Source: Lysobacter enzymogenes (lineage in GTDB: Bacteria; Pseudomonadota; Gammaproteobacteria; Xanthomonadales; Xanthomonadaceae). Taken from it: DNA of 64,000 nt. The number at the start of each line of letters is the position of its first letter. The stretch's first letter is position 1. Positions 27,101-36,452 of the stretch are shown here, piece by piece. The stretch is from the NCBI RefSeq assembly GCF_017355525.1, contig NZ_CP067395.1:2232001-2296000 (forward strand), written 5' to 3'. Under the pieces are notes generated by a model. The model made no database searches, was not told where the DNA came from, and worked only from the letters and a program-made list of their open reading frames with translations. A program made the position numbers and the translations under genes.

Positions 27101-30100
27101 TCACCATCGACCACCTCGGCGCCGTCGCCGAACAGCGCTACGACGGCGCCGGGCGCGCGGTCGAATCCCGGAAGTACGGCGGCTACATACCGGCCGGCAC
27201 CGCGATGACCGAAGCGGCCGTCGCCGCCGCCGTCGCCGCCATCGCCGACGTCCGCAAGACCGTCACCGCTTACGACGCCGACGGCAATACCCTCAGCGTC
27301 ACCGACGCGCTCAACCAGACCCGCCGCTACGCCTACGACGCGCTCAGCCAACTGCGCGGCTACACCAACGCCAACGGCCACACCTGGAACTACGACTACG
27401 ACCTCGCCGGCCGCCGCGTCGCCGAGTTCAGCCCCGAAGTCGCCATCGGCAGCGCCGACACCGCCGGCGTGCAGAGCGTGCGCAACGGCCGCATCGTCAC
27501 CCGCACCGCCTACGACGCGCTCGGCAACGTGCTCAGCCGCATCGAGAACGCCGACACGGCGCAGTCGCGCACCACCCGTTACGTCTACGACAACCGCGGC
27601 CAGCAGATCCGCACGATCTTCCCGGACGCCGGCCGCATCGACCAAAGCACCGGGCAGTTGCTCGCCACCGGCGTCCAGCCGACGCTCGAAGTCGGCTACG
27701 ACGCGCTCGGCCGCGCCGTGGTGCAGAAGGACACGCGCGGCTATTACAGCTACAAGGTCTACGACGGGCTCGGCCAGCTGGCGTACGAAGTCGACCAGGA
27801 AGGCTACGTCACCGGCTACGCCTACGACGGTTTCGGCCAGCAGACCCAGCTGCGCCGCTATGCGCAGCGGATCAACGCCGCCGCATTGACGGGCTGGAGC
27901 GAAGGCCAGCCGATCTCGCTGGCGCAGGCGCAGGGCGCGGTCGCCGCGTCCGCTTCCGACCGCACCCTGACCACGCGCTACGACCAGCGCGGACTGGCCG
28001 TGCAGGTCGAGCAGTCGCAGGTGAGCTACTACACCTCGTCCGGCGCCGCGGCGGCCGGCACGCCGACCGTGCGCACGACCTACGACGCCTACGGCCAGAA
28101 GGTCAAGGAATCGACCCTGCTGGAAGGCAACGCCGGCGGCGCCGATGCGCGCTGGGCCGATGCCTGGCTCTATTACGATGCCGTTGGCCGCAAGACCGTC
28201 AGCGTCGACGCGGAAGGCTACGTCACCCGGGTCAGCTACAACGCCAACGGCGAAGCCGTGGAGAGCGTCGAATACGCCAAGGCGGTCTACACCGGCGGCC
28301 TAAGCACCGCCGCGCCGCCGGCGCAGCCGCCGGCCGGCGATGCGGTCAGCGGCTACGACCGCGTCACCCGTTGGGGCTACGACGCGCTCGGGCGCAAGAC
28401 CAGCGAGGCCGCCGTGCGCCATTTCCAGGGCGTCGACGGCAGCGACGGCGTGCGCGACGTGTTTCGCCAGTTCCGCTACGACGGCGAAGACCGCGTCACC
28501 CAGATCATCGACGACACCGGCATCCTCGCCACCACCTACGACGCGCTGGGCCGCGCCATCAGCGTCACCGAGCCGGTGCGGCGCGTCATCACCGACAACA
28601 GCATCCAGCCGCTGCTCGACGACGCCACCCGCGATCTCAACCTGAGCTGGCTGTACGAATACTCCTCGCCGTACACCGAAATGCGCTACGACGCGTTCGG
28701 CAACGTGCTGCTGACCCGCAAGTACGCTACCGGCAAGCGCAGCGACGGCAGCGTGACCGGTCACGCCAAGGATCAGCTCGAATACATCCGCTACGACTGG
28801 CAGGGCCGCGCGGTGGCGGTCGGCGCGGCCAACGGCGATACGCGCTACAGCGAGTACGATGCGGCCGATCATGTGGTGCGGCAGTGGTATGCGCTTTGGG
28901 GCACCCAGGCCGCCTTGAACGCCACGGTCAATATCGACTACGTCTACGACAAGGCCGGACGGCAGACGCAGCTTCACCAGTTCCGGATCCTGCCGAACTG
29001 GAATGCCGACGACAGCAAGCAGAGCGTCGAGTACAACGCCTTCGGCGAAATCGTGCGCAAGACCCACGGCGCGCTGCAAGGCGCGTTGAACTACGTCTAC
29101 GACGCCGCCGGCCGCCTGACCAGTTCCAACGAAAACTACGGGATCCGCAACTTCGGCTACAACCTCGCCGGACATCAGGTGCGCGAACAGCACGTGGTCG
29201 CCACCAGCGAAGGCCAGCGCGTCGACGCCGTCACCACTACCGTCGTCGACCGGCTGGGACGCACCGTCCTCGTCCGCCAGCCTTCGCACACCGCCGACCC
29301 CAACCTCAGTTCGACCCTGCAGCAGGTCAGGGACCGCTGGGGCAATGTGCTCGAAGCGGTCGACGCGCGCGGCTACCGCACCAACTACCGCTACAACGAA
29401 TTGAACCAGACCACCCGCGACGAGCGTCCGCTGGTCGTGGCCGTCGGCGAGAACGGAGCCGGTGCGTGGACGCGTCCGGTCAACCAATGGTTCTACGACG
29501 CGCTCGGCCGCCTGATCGGCACCCGCGACGCCAACGGCAACCTGCGCATCCAGGAACTCGACGCCGCGGGCCAGTTGGTCCGCAGCATCGATGGCCTGGG
29601 TTCCGCCACCCTCTATGCCTACGACGCGCTCGGCCAGCAGCGGATCGTGCAGAATGCGGCGGGCTATCTGACCTATAGCGAGTACGACCAGTTGGGGCGG
29701 CTGGTCGAAACCGGCGACTTCCTTCCGAACGGCGTCGGCAACCGCACGCGCAACCGGCTGCAAAGCTACGTGCTGAATCAGAACGGCGACCGCACCAAGG
29801 TCACCGACGCGCTCGGCAACGCCACGCTTTACGACTACAGCAGCACCCATCAAGTCGCGCGCGTGCAGACCGCCGGCGGCTCGTTGACCCATTACGGTTA
29901 CGACGTGATGGGGCGCAAGACCGCCGAAAACTATGGCGTGCTGGGCGCCGCGATTCAGGACCGCGACGGCGAAACCGTGTACCTGGACCAGCTCACCTGG
30001 GACTACGACGTCTACGGCCGCCTGATTGACCACAACAACCTCGGCGGCCGCGATTTCGACTATCACTACGACGCCGTCACCGGGCAGATCACCGCCGAAA

Positions 30101-33100
30101 CCCAGAGCGGCGGCGGCGCGGCCGACTTCGTCCGCTACACCACCTACTACGCCAACGGCCGGATCAAGGCGCTGCACGAGAACGGCTCCGCACCGACGTA
30201 CCGCTACGAATACGACGCCGCCGGCAACCGCACGCTGGAGGAGGTCAACACCACCGACGGCGCCGGCCAACCGGTCCGCACCGTCACCCGCACCTGGTAC
30301 GACAGCAACAACCGCATCGCCCGCGTCATCCAGGACGATCTGGTCGTCAACAAGCGCATCTTCGACCTGAGCTACGCCTACGACGCCGCCGGCAACCGCC
30401 GCAGCGTGTCGGCCACGTCCAGCTACGGCCCCGATGCGCCGGGCATTCCGGTCTCCAACAGCGTCCCGCAGACGCTGCAAACTCCGGCCGACCGCGCGAT
30501 CCGCCGCAGCCTGAGCTCGCAGTTCTCGCTGCTGTTCAGCGACCTGTTCCGCGACGCCGAACAGGACCCGCTGACCCTGCAGATCTCGCTGGAAAACGGC
30601 CAGCCGCTGCCGTCCTGGCTGAGCGTGCAGCGCGACCCCAGCACGGGCTGGATCACCTTCACCGCCAACCCGCCGGCCAACGCCGCCGACCAGGACCTGC
30701 GGATCAAGCTGGCCGCGTACGAAACCAACGCGCCGAGCCAGAGCGCCTTCACCGTCTTCAACCTGTACCTGCGCGAGAACGTCGCGCCGCGGCGCTACAA
30801 CGACAGCGTCGAGACCCTCAAGGTCAAGACCGGCGACAGCTGGAACAAGGACCTGCTGGCGACCGACTTCTTCTACGACCTCGACGTCGGCGACCGCCTG
30901 CGCCTGAGCCTGGACAACCCCGCGCAACTGCCGTCGTGGCTGAGCTGGGACCAGAGCGCACAAGCCGTCGTGCGCCTGCGCGGCACCGCGCCGACCGGCA
31001 CCTACACGCTGCAGGTACGCGCCACCGACGACAAGGGACAGTCGGAGGTCAAGACCATCCAGATCGTGGTCGCGCCGAACAACGCGCCGACCGGTCCGGG
31101 CTCGCTGCCGGCGGCGTACGTGGTGACCGATCGCGACGTGACCTGGCAAGTGCCGCTGTCGCAGGCCTTCGTCGACGCCGACGGCGACCGGTTGACGCTG
31201 TCCGCGAGCGGCCTGCCCGCATGGATGAGCTTCCAGCGCACCACCGTGCAAGGCCAGACCTACCTGAGCCTGTCGGGCCGCCCGCCTGTCGGTACGCCGT
31301 CGGGTCAGGTCTACAACATCGTGTTCACCGCCACCGACACCAGCGGGGCGAGCCGCACGACGACGTTGACCATGACCACGCGTCAGGCCAATAGCCGCCC
31401 GCAGCCGCCCTCGACCATCCCCTCGCCGCCGACCGCGGTGATCGGCGTCAGCGGCGGCTACTGGTACCAACTGCCCGCCTTCACCGACGCAGACGGCGAC
31501 GCGCTCAGCTACCGCCTGAGCGAGATCCCGCCCGGGCTCAACTTCAACCCCGCCACCCGCGTGCTCAGCGGCAACCCGACCACGCCCGGCGTCTACAACC
31601 TCGTCGTCTACGCCGACGACGGCTTCGGCGGTGTCGGCCAGGCCAATATCCAGATCTGGGTGCGCAACAACCGCACGCCGGACCCGACGGTCATTCCGAA
31701 TCAGAACGCGATGGTTTCGGTCGGTTGGTACTACCAGCTGCCCGAACGCTACGACGCCGACTACGACGAGGTGAGGTACTCCTTCAGCGGCCTGCCTGCG
31801 GGCATGGGCTACGACGCGTCGACCCGCACCGTCGGCGGCGTGCCGACGACAGCCGGCACCTACACCGTCACCGTGTATTCCAGCGATCCATACGGCGCGG
31901 CGTCGAGCTCGCAGTTCGTCATCACCGTGGCGCCGCGGCCGCCGCAGAACTTGGCGCCGTACGTCAACCGCCAATCGCCGACGGTGTACTGGAACGTCGG
32001 CACCAGCAATCCCAACCTGATGCAGTACGCGTTCCTGCCGGCCGACACCTTCGGCGATCCGGACGGCGACGCCATGTCGTACCAGTTGCTCAGTCCGAGC
32101 GGCTGGACCTATTACATCAACGGTTACGGCCAGCACGTCATCCAGCACGTTCCGCCGGCGCGCACACAAGGCTGGATCGACGTCTTTCCCGTCGTCATCC
32201 GCGCCACCGACAGCAAGGGCGCGTATGTCGACATGGCGTTCGACATCCAGGTCACCACGGTCTGGGACGGCGGCAGCCCGGGCGGACCGATCGACCCGCT
32301 GAGCCTGCCAGGCGGCAGCGTGCTGTCGTTCGAAATGGGCGCCCCGCAGAGCCTTGCGGCTCCCGCTCAAACCGCCGCCCTGCCCACACCGCCCGGCCCG
32401 ACCCAGAGCAAGACTTACTGGTACACCTACGACGCCGAAAACCGCATCAAGATCAACAACGGCGCGCTGACCGCCGACGGCATCGCCCTGGCCGGCGGCG
32501 GCTACCAGAACACCTACGACGCCGCCGGCAACGTCGTGGCGCGCGTCAGCATCTTGCCCGACCAGACGGCCCCCAGCAGCGGCCTGATGGAAACCCGGAT
32601 CGACCGCTCCGACTGCGACCTGCGCGGCAACCGCACCGTGGAGTACCACACTCAGGTCATCCGCGGCGGCCAGATGGCCAGCAACGGCGGCGTGTTCAAG
32701 CGCATGACCTACGACGCCAACAACCGCCTCACCGGTTCGCTTAGCTATTACGGCATCGGCGCGGAATACCAGGAGCGCTTGCCCGATGGCGAAGTGCGCT
32801 TCTACGAATACGGCGGCTGGCTGCACGCGGCCGAACACTACGAATACGACGTCGACGGCCGCCTGAAGCTGCAACATGCCTGGGAGCGCGTCACCGGCGA
32901 CGGCAGTTGGGTGGTCGCCGCATCCAACGACAACGTCAACAACCGCCAAAGCACCGACATCGGCGTCCTCGGCTGGCGCGGCAGCACCCACTACGTCGTC
33001 ACCCTCGGCGACGCCAAAGCCACCGGCTACGACGCCCTCGGCCGCCTGACCACCTACATGGTCTACGGCATGGCGCCCGACAACCGCCAGTACATCCACA

Positions 33101-36063
33101 CCTACACCAACACCTACCAGGGCTGGGAGAGCTACCAACTCGTCTCCACCACCGGCACCAGCAACCACAACAGCTTCAAGCCCACCACCAACACCCTCAG
33201 CTACGACGCCTTGGGCCGCCTGATGTCCCAGCGCGAACACACCACCCTGCGCAACGGCAGCATCGACGACCGCATGCGCTACTACGCCTACAACGGCGAC
33301 GGCGCGGTGATGCAGCGGCGCGAAGGCCGCATCAACGACAGCGGCCAGTTCGTCCAGGACGGCCCGATGGGCGCGGACAACTTCCGCCTGATCCACGCCG
33401 GCGGCGTGCAACAGGCCGAACTGCGCCAGACCAGCTACAACCGGACCACAGGCAACCAATACGCCTACAGCAACCAGTTCGTCAGCCTCAACGGCCTGGG
33501 CGGCTACGAAGCCGGCGACGCCGCCAGCAAGGTGATGCCGCTGGCCGGCGAGACCCTGCGCGGCTTGGCGCAGCGGGTCTATGGCAGCGAGTTGATGTGG
33601 TACCTGATCGCGGAGGCGAACGGGTTGAGCGATCCGGCGAAGGAGTTGGTGCCGGGGTTGGGGTTGGTGGTGCCTAAGGCGGTGGTTAGCAGGAACGATT
33701 CGTCGACGTTCAAGCCGTATAACCCGGGCGAGGCGATTGGGTCGACGTCGCCGGAACTGCCTTACATTGCGCCGCCGCCGAAGGATGGCTGTGGTGGGTT
33801 TGGAATCATCATGATGGCGATCGTAGTCGTCGCAGTTTCGTTCGCCACCTGGGGCACGATGACTGCTCCCACTGCCAGTGCGATGGGGGCTGCCGCCAGC
33901 GCCACGGCCGTTAGCGTGTCGACGCTTGGGGCGGTTGGCTCGGGCGCGGCGCTCACCGCCACAGCGGCGCTAGCCCCAAGCTTAGGAACCGCAGTTCTAG
34001 CGGGAGCCACCGCAGGCGTCGCGGGCAGCATCGCCGGGCAAGCCGTAGGCAGCATGATGGGTGTTACCAGCTTTAGCTTGCGTAATGCATTGTCTGCTGG
34101 CGTTACCGGAGGCTTGACCGCTGGTTTGGGCAACTTGATGGGAGTGAGCGGCGTTCAATCCGCTCTCGCGCAATCGCCGGTGAAAGCAGCGGGGATGGCA
34201 TTGGGAGGTGCCGCGGCCAGCTATATCGGTCAGAAGATTGCGGGAATCGACCAAGGCTTCAGCTGGCGCGCGATCGCCGCGAATGCGGCGTCTCAATACA
34301 TTTCCGCAGGCATCAGTGCCGCGATTGGCCAGCCCGCACCTCAATTGTTCGGTGGTACCGGTTCGATGCTGGGCGACTTCTCCGACAGCATGATCGGCGG
34401 GGTTGTCAGCCTTCATACCCGACGAGCATTCGGCTTCAATGACGATATCGACTACAAGCGGATAGCGCAGGACGCTTTCGGCAATGCGCTGGGCAATGCG
34501 ATTGGTCGGGGCTACTTCGCTCAGAGCAGCAAATCCGGCCAGTCGAGAAGATCGATGGGCGGCGTCGAGGATAGCGGGGAAATTCAAACCGCCTCCGGCC
34601 GGATCGCCCCGTCTGTTGTATTGGACGACAGCACGACACGTGAGGGCCGCGCGGCGAAAATCGACAACGGATGGGACGTAGGCCCTTTAAATATCAACAA
34701 TAACGTTGTTGATCGGGAATACCGCCCCGTTCTCGTGACCGCAGTTAGAGTTGATGACCTTCAGATCGACTCTGCAGATCTTCGAGAAATGCTTGAGCGA
34801 GATGTTTCCGCGATGTACAACGCGGGGCCTGAATCAATTGAATTCCGCCCGTCGCCCTGGGTCGAGCAGTATTCAGAGTCACTCCGAAGCCACCCAAGCC
34901 CTGTCGCGTCAGCCATCGACCAAATACGCCAGGGCTTCTTGCGCCCTTATCGCCCTGGAGATCTGATAAAGACCCCGGAGCACGTCAACGCACGTCTTGC
35001 TGCCGCAAGATACGCATCTGAGCGCGCTGGATACCTCGGTCATTTGCAAGGAAACACCGAGTCGATAGACTCAGAAAGGTGGTCTGCCGAGCAACAAAAG
35101 CGGCGGTACGATTTGGCCGCCCCATACTTGCCGGCCGAGATCCATAGGGACTACGCGCAGCGCCTCTACAGCCTCGAACAGAAGGATGACAAAGCTCCGA
35201 ACGACTTCAGAGAAATGCAGCGCCTCAGGGGAGAGCTTGATGACATCGCGTCGTTCTATATACGAGGATCGAGTACCGGATCTAGCGTCACTCCCGAGGA
35301 AGTAGTCTTTCAGGCAGAGGAGAACGCACGCGAAGCAAATAATATGATGGCCGGGCAAGTTTTTGCTGGATCAGCAATCGGCCTTTCTCGTGTGGCGGGC
35401 CTGAACGAGAGGCAAAGTGGTGAAATGGCGTCGCTAGTTACAGAAAATGTAATGAGCTTCGCCCCCGCCAGTGCAAATAGAAGAAGACTGGCCTCTCCAT
35501 CAAGGCGCTCTCAACTGACTGGCTCAAATCAAGTCCAGGAAGAAGCCGCAGCTCTTGCCCGAATTAAAGATGCCAACGCCAATCAATCAGCCAAAGCATT
35601 AGACTCCCGCATAAATTCCAGAGCCTTCCCGGAGTTTGACAATCCCACTAAACTCACTGAACATTTCGAGAAGCACGGGGCAAGGCTGGGCGCAACGAGC
35701 GAAGCCGAATATTTAGAAATGGGCTTATACGCGATCCGGAGCGGGCATAAAATCAGATACAAATACCCCCCAAGTGGCAATGCCGCAGAAAAAAGAACTG
35801 GATACATTGCCTTCTTAAGAAACTCTAACGGAAAGAACAATACAATTGCCAAGATGGCTAATGATCCGCACGGAGGCTCACCTAGCGGCCAAGCTTATTT
35901 TGTTTTCGTGGGCACCAACAATTATGGGAAAATTACAACTATACATATAAAGAATCGGACGGAAGTTTTTAGAATGATCGGTGACACATCGCAGTCCCAT
36001 TTCAATAAAAGCAACACCAAATTACAAAGCAACTCAGACTACACAGGATACCCTTCCCGATGA
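21196..36063 (+). CDS. giant RHS/YD-repeat polymorphic toxin with cadherin-like and LysM-like modules
   Basis: A 4955-aa protein. The N-terminus has no clear Sec signal; residues 36-75 (YVNIATGNLVLRSQDEFL...VRTYNSRGQ) match the N-cap of RHS proteins. YD repeats of the YDAAGRL type run from about 130 to 3075. Residues 3080-3700 hold several cadherin-like/Ig modules (RATDDKGQSEVKTIQI; FTDADGDALSYRLSEIPPGL). A second YD block runs from about 3735 to 4090, then a LysM-like segment (about 4112-4165, LAGETLRGLAQRVYGSELMW), a hydrophobic Gly/Ala region (about 4198-4335) and a linker. The last 155 residues are a compact basic domain with EHFEKHG (His4823, His4827), EAEYLEMGLYAI and TTIHIKNRTEVFRM, probably an RNase-type toxin. 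Base composition drops sharply from about 34600. The start follows GGGAG. The cognate immunity gene overlaps its stop. Confidence 0.9.
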   Translation: MSAIVSGIGLGLYNGSAGQIGKGLGGSARLGQGKDEQYVNIATGNLVLRSQDEFLTVRGLGLAAVRTYNSRGQLSDSGADAWITGFERRVELLSGALDAAGSVMRRYTGDGSYQDFVYVSAGLYRSSTGDGAHDTLSRDAASKRWTWVEGSSRREEQYADHADAALKGRLTRIRDLKSDGTAPATWNVLYDAAGRVSEVAAAESGTADALLYTYDGNGRLIALSTRTDGVVREQVTYAYDSAGRLSSVLVDLTPDDPAGDRDSWDAANAANNDGYLLRTVYTYADATSLKLAQVSQSDGTVVSYTYDAQGRVRTLTRGDSNANDADGIGQTLTFTYDDANRSTEVADSTGRSWGYVYDAAGQLTEVRAPAVGGLRDVVQYSYDAAGNLTRIKTLRGSATLSETVYQYDANGNALWQWDTVDPVTGTAATAVQRTWTANNQLASETVYTGLDADRELGAQAPGGGLTTTYVYDAQDRLRFAVGADGAVQEFEYHSTGAGAGQVAKARRYLGAAYTGATTLSALSAWATAAQRAQSTLAESSYDLKGRLAGTTAYARVDGSGNGVVDDAAEIVQYRYDARGLLIQRQTLRSSTVLADDARDVVQTTSYVYDGMDRLLSEIVTEKTGTGAEQVKRNVSQWVYQSSANTVRIVVEGGSVGDGATGNDRVRLEVRDASGQLIRVTESAVGGGDARTLARHYYDSAGRLRASEDAGGARRYFFYDEQGRLAGDVDATGAVVEYLRDDLGRIRQTLSYANRVDTSAWLVAGAVAPAALSAIRPSASADDRSATRGYDALGRLLTERSGDGAIATYSYDGAGRLLQVEHKDGAGNRRVSRSFYDAAGRLSGELDAEGYLVEYSYDLGGRRIGSKAYANVTDGAQRAAGPLAQLRPAADADNDQSTRWFFDGRGNLVGRLDAEGYLTETVFDEARNERASKAYALRLTGLTGNETLSALRSAAASGEIRETRRSFDALGRLSAERNAEGTLTRYSYDVQGNLVRVERAADTSEVRESRLRYNVFGELIGELGGEGSARALPGMSEAQLDALFAQYGVRHSYDSLGRRIESIDAAGHKTWSFYDAAGRETYTVRGVADANGVANALGEVSETRYTAFGEVRDRTAYSGRIVLATAGSRDSAAAAIATLAYVAASDSRRSFGYDARGLLATATDAEGQLRQYTYNAFGERIREAVLNAGATSTMETDYDRRGLAIAGRDGVGTALARSTSLAYDAFGRVIRATDARGVPTTYRYDRLGRQLSSRITVLNREQVVATAYDAFGRTIGVTDALGRTTTSVYDTANRSTTVTTPEGVAVKTFFDRHGQQVKVTSPLPGGAVAESTYAYDRDGHLVSSTDPVGRTATSEYDARGLLAATVDGSGRRIELRYDAVGRLLRRIEDPAGLALTTSYRYDGQGRKVETTDASGRVTAYAYDREGRLTQVALDPAGLNLRTTYSYDAQGRQVRVTEGAGTAAARTVQYDYDALGRRVAERIDPDGLNLLTAYAYDAEDNLIRRTDANGNVTRFYYDQAGQLIYTIDPLGVMTRNWFDPASRVVANRTLILPIDASTLSDGTTIAELDARIPWHQFDPHTFTVYDRDGRPRLIISGSTRMQELIYDAAGRVVATRRYAALWPDFSNARLDKLYRGDMLADESELALLRNDALDQITYNVYTAAGELRTTVDNSGTVVSYVYDRAGRMVVHKRYAHAAQFNPTLRAKLTAGTASPQDVIDVTAVDNAADRVAYTSYDGAGRARYSIDANGGVVETLYDAAGRVAGSRAYANAVALDAVLKPQLVAGDSAAFAALRDRLAASADNARDSREYRIYDGAGRIAAAVDAAGYVAARDYDAAGNLIQERRQARAAALSTALWSKLAAGTASLGELAAVAPRDDSADSATRRVYDAAGRERYALTQTAAGLYTVEERRYDGAGRLIAALRYDSAIALGSEATVATVEAALNLSGSRADGRYRQTRYVYDADGRMRFTIDHLGAVAEQRYDGAGRAVESRKYGGYIPAGTAMTEAAVAAAVAAIADVRKTVTAYDADGNTLSVTDALNQTRRYAYDALSQLRGYTNANGHTWNYDYDLAGRRVAEFSPEVAIGSADTAGVQSVRNGRIVTRTAYDALGNVLSRIENADTAQSRTTRYVYDNRGQQIRTIFPDAGRIDQSTGQLLATGVQPTLEVGYDALGRAVVQKDTRGYYSYKVYDGLGQLAYEVDQEGYVTGYAYDGFGQQTQLRRYAQRINAAALTGWSEGQPISLAQAQGAVAASASDRTLTTRYDQRGLAVQVEQSQVSYYTSSGAAAAGTPTVRTTYDAYGQKVKESTLLEGNAGGADARWADAWLYYDAVGRKTVSVDAEGYVTRVSYNANGEAVESVEYAKAVYTGGLSTAAPPAQPPAGDAVSGYDRVTRWGYDALGRKTSEAAVRHFQGVDGSDGVRDVFRQFRYDGEDRVTQIIDDTGILATTYDALGRAISVTEPVRRVITDNSIQPLLDDATRDLNLSWLYEYSSPYTEMRYDAFGNVLLTRKYATGKRSDGSVTGHAKDQLEYIRYDWQGRAVAVGAANGDTRYSEYDAADHVVRQWYALWGTQAALNATVNIDYVYDKAGRQTQLHQFRILPNWNADDSKQSVEYNAFGEIVRKTHGALQGALNYVYDAAGRLTSSNENYGIRNFGYNLAGHQVREQHVVATSEGQRVDAVTTTVVDRLGRTVLVRQPSHTADPNLSSTLQQVRDRWGNVLEAVDARGYRTNYRYNELNQTTRDERPLVVAVGENGAGAWTRPVNQWFYDALGRLIGTRDANGNLRIQELDAAGQLVRSIDGLGSATLYAYDALGQQRIVQNAAGYLTYSEYDQLGRLVETGDFLPNGVGNRTRNRLQSYVLNQNGDRTKVTDALGNATLYDYSSTHQVARVQTAGGSLTHYGYDVMGRKTAENYGVLGAAIQDRDGETVYLDQLTWDYDVYGRLIDHNNLGGRDFDYHYDAVTGQITAETQSGGGAADFVRYTTYYANGRIKALHENGSAPTYRYEYDAAGNRTLEEVNTTDGAGQPVRTVTRTWYDSNNRIARVIQDDLVVNKRIFDLSYAYDAAGNRRSVSATSSYGPDAPGIPVSNSVPQTLQTPADRAIRRSLSSQFSLLFSDLFRDAEQDPLTLQISLENGQPLPSWLSVQRDPSTGWITFTANPPANAADQDLRIKLAAYETNAPSQSAFTVFNLYLRENVAPRRYNDSVETLKVKTGDSWNKDLLATDFFYDLDVGDRLRLSLDNPAQLPSWLSWDQSAQAVVRLRGTAPTGTYTLQVRATDDKGQSEVKTIQIVVAPNNAPTGPGSLPAAYVVTDRDVTWQVPLSQAFVDADGDRLTLSASGLPAWMSFQRTTVQGQTYLSLSGRPPVGTPSGQVYNIVFTATDTSGASRTTTLTMTTRQANSRPQPPSTIPSPPTAVIGVSGGYWYQLPAFTDADGDALSYRLSEIPPGLNFNPATRVLSGNPTTPGVYNLVVYADDGFGGVGQANIQIWVRNNRTPDPTVIPNQNAMVSVGWYYQLPERYDADYDEVRYSFSGLPAGMGYDASTRTVGGVPTTAGTYTVTVYSSDPYGAASSSQFVITVAPRPPQNLAPYVNRQSPTVYWNVGTSNPNLMQYAFLPADTFGDPDGDAMSYQLLSPSGWTYYINGYGQHVIQHVPPARTQGWIDVFPVVIRATDSKGAYVDMAFDIQVTTVWDGGSPGGPIDPLSLPGGSVLSFEMGAPQSLAAPAQTAALPTPPGPTQSKTYWYTYDAENRIKINNGALTADGIALAGGGYQNTYDAAGNVVARVSILPDQTAPSSGLMETRIDRSDCDLRGNRTVEYHTQVIRGGQMASNGGVFKRMTYDANNRLTGSLSYYGIGAEYQERLPDGEVRFYEYGGWLHAAEHYEYDVDGRLKLQHAWERVTGDGSWVVAASNDNVNNRQSTDIGVLGWRGSTHYVVTLGDAKATGYDALGRLTTYMVYGMAPDNRQYIHTYTNTYQGWESYQLVSTTGTSNHNSFKPTTNTLSYDALGRLMSQREHTTLRNGSIDDRMRYYAYNGDGAVMQRREGRINDSGQFVQDGPMGADNFRLIHAGGVQQAELRQTSYNRTTGNQYAYSNQFVSLNGLGGYEAGDAASKVMPLAGETLRGLAQRVYGSELMWYLIAEANGLSDPAKELVPGLGLVVPKAVVSRNDSSTFKPYNPGEAIGSTSPELPYIAPPPKDGCGGFGIIMMAIVVVAVSFATWGTMTAPTASAMGAAASATAVSVSTLGAVGSGAALTATAALAPSLGTAVLAGATAGVAGSIAGQAVGSMMGVTSFSLRNALSAGVTGGLTAGLGNLMGVSGVQSALAQSPVKAAGMALGGAAASYIGQKIAGIDQGFSWRAIAANAASQYISAGISAAIGQPAPQLFGGTGSMLGDFSDSMIGGVVSLHTRRAFGFNDDIDYKRIAQDAFGNALGNAIGRGYFAQSSKSGQSRRSMGGVEDSGEIQTASGRIAPSVVLDDSTTREGRAAKIDNGWDVGPLNINNNVVDREYRPVLVTAVRVDDLQIDSADLREMLERDVSAMYNAGPESIEFRPSPWVEQYSESLRSHPSPVASAIDQIRQGFLRPYRPGDLIKTPEHVNARLAAARYASERAGYLGHLQGNTESIDSERWSAEQQKRRYDLAAPYLPAEIHRDYAQRLYSLEQKDDKAPNDFREMQRLRGELDDIASFYIRGSSTGSSVTPEEVVFQAEENAREANNMMAGQVFAGSAIGLSRVAGLNERQSGEMASLVTENVMSFAPASANRRRLASPSRRSQLTGSNQVQEEAAALARIKDANANQSAKALDSRINSRAFPEFDNPTKLTEHFEKHGARLGATSEAEYLEMGLYAIRSGHKIRYKYPPSGNAAEKRTGYIAFLRNSNGKNNTIAKMANDPHGGSPSGQAYFVFVGTNNYGKITTIHIKNRTEVFRMIGDTSQSHFNKSNTKLQSNSDYTGYPSR

Positions 36064-36452
36064 AAAACATCACCATTGTTCGCCTTAACGAAATAATGGA
36101 AGACGAAGTTACGATCAGTTCTGGCGAGGCAGAATTAATCTGCACCTCGTCAAATGGGCTCGGCCCCATAAAAATCGGAGAAACCTATCTTGCGCAATTA
36201 TACATTCAAACCTTTGACGACCACTTCCTTCAAAGACACACAGAGCAAACAGGCGACAAGATTAAGCAAATAGACGAAACCTATTCCTATGAAATCACTG
36301 GAACATTCATCGATAAAAAAATATATTCCTGTGGATTTGAATTTGACGCCTCGTTTCTTTGGGACACACCTGAAGGCCCGTCCGACGAGAAAATAACCAT
36401 CTACGCAGATCGGATAGAAATCGTTTTCCATCACGATGAAGCACGAGCCTAG
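36060..36452 (+). CDS. probable cognate immunity protein of the RHS toxin
   Basis: A 130-aa acidic, AT-rich gene whose ATG overlaps the toxin stop codon (ATGA), the usual arrangement of a polymorphic toxin and its antidote. It has no signal peptide or membrane segment, so it should act in the cytoplasm by binding the toxin. I do not recognise the family; visible marks are EAELICTSSNGLGPIKIGE and KIYSCGFEFDASFLW. The role comes from position, size and charge. Confidence 0.75.
   Translation: MKNITIVRLNEIMEDEVTISSGEAELICTSSNGLGPIKIGETYLAQLYIQTFDDHFLQRHTEQTGDKIKQIDETYSYEITGTFIDKKIYSCGFEFDASFLWDTPEGPSDEKITIYADRIEIVFHHDEARA

Noticed and set aside
21151..33459. Long minus-strand frames (2164 and 1719 codons) and a 2831-codon plus frame over the RHS gene
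   Set aside because: They are shadows of a GC-rich repetitive gene. The RHS frame alone shows YD repeats, domains, a ribosome site and a sensible end.
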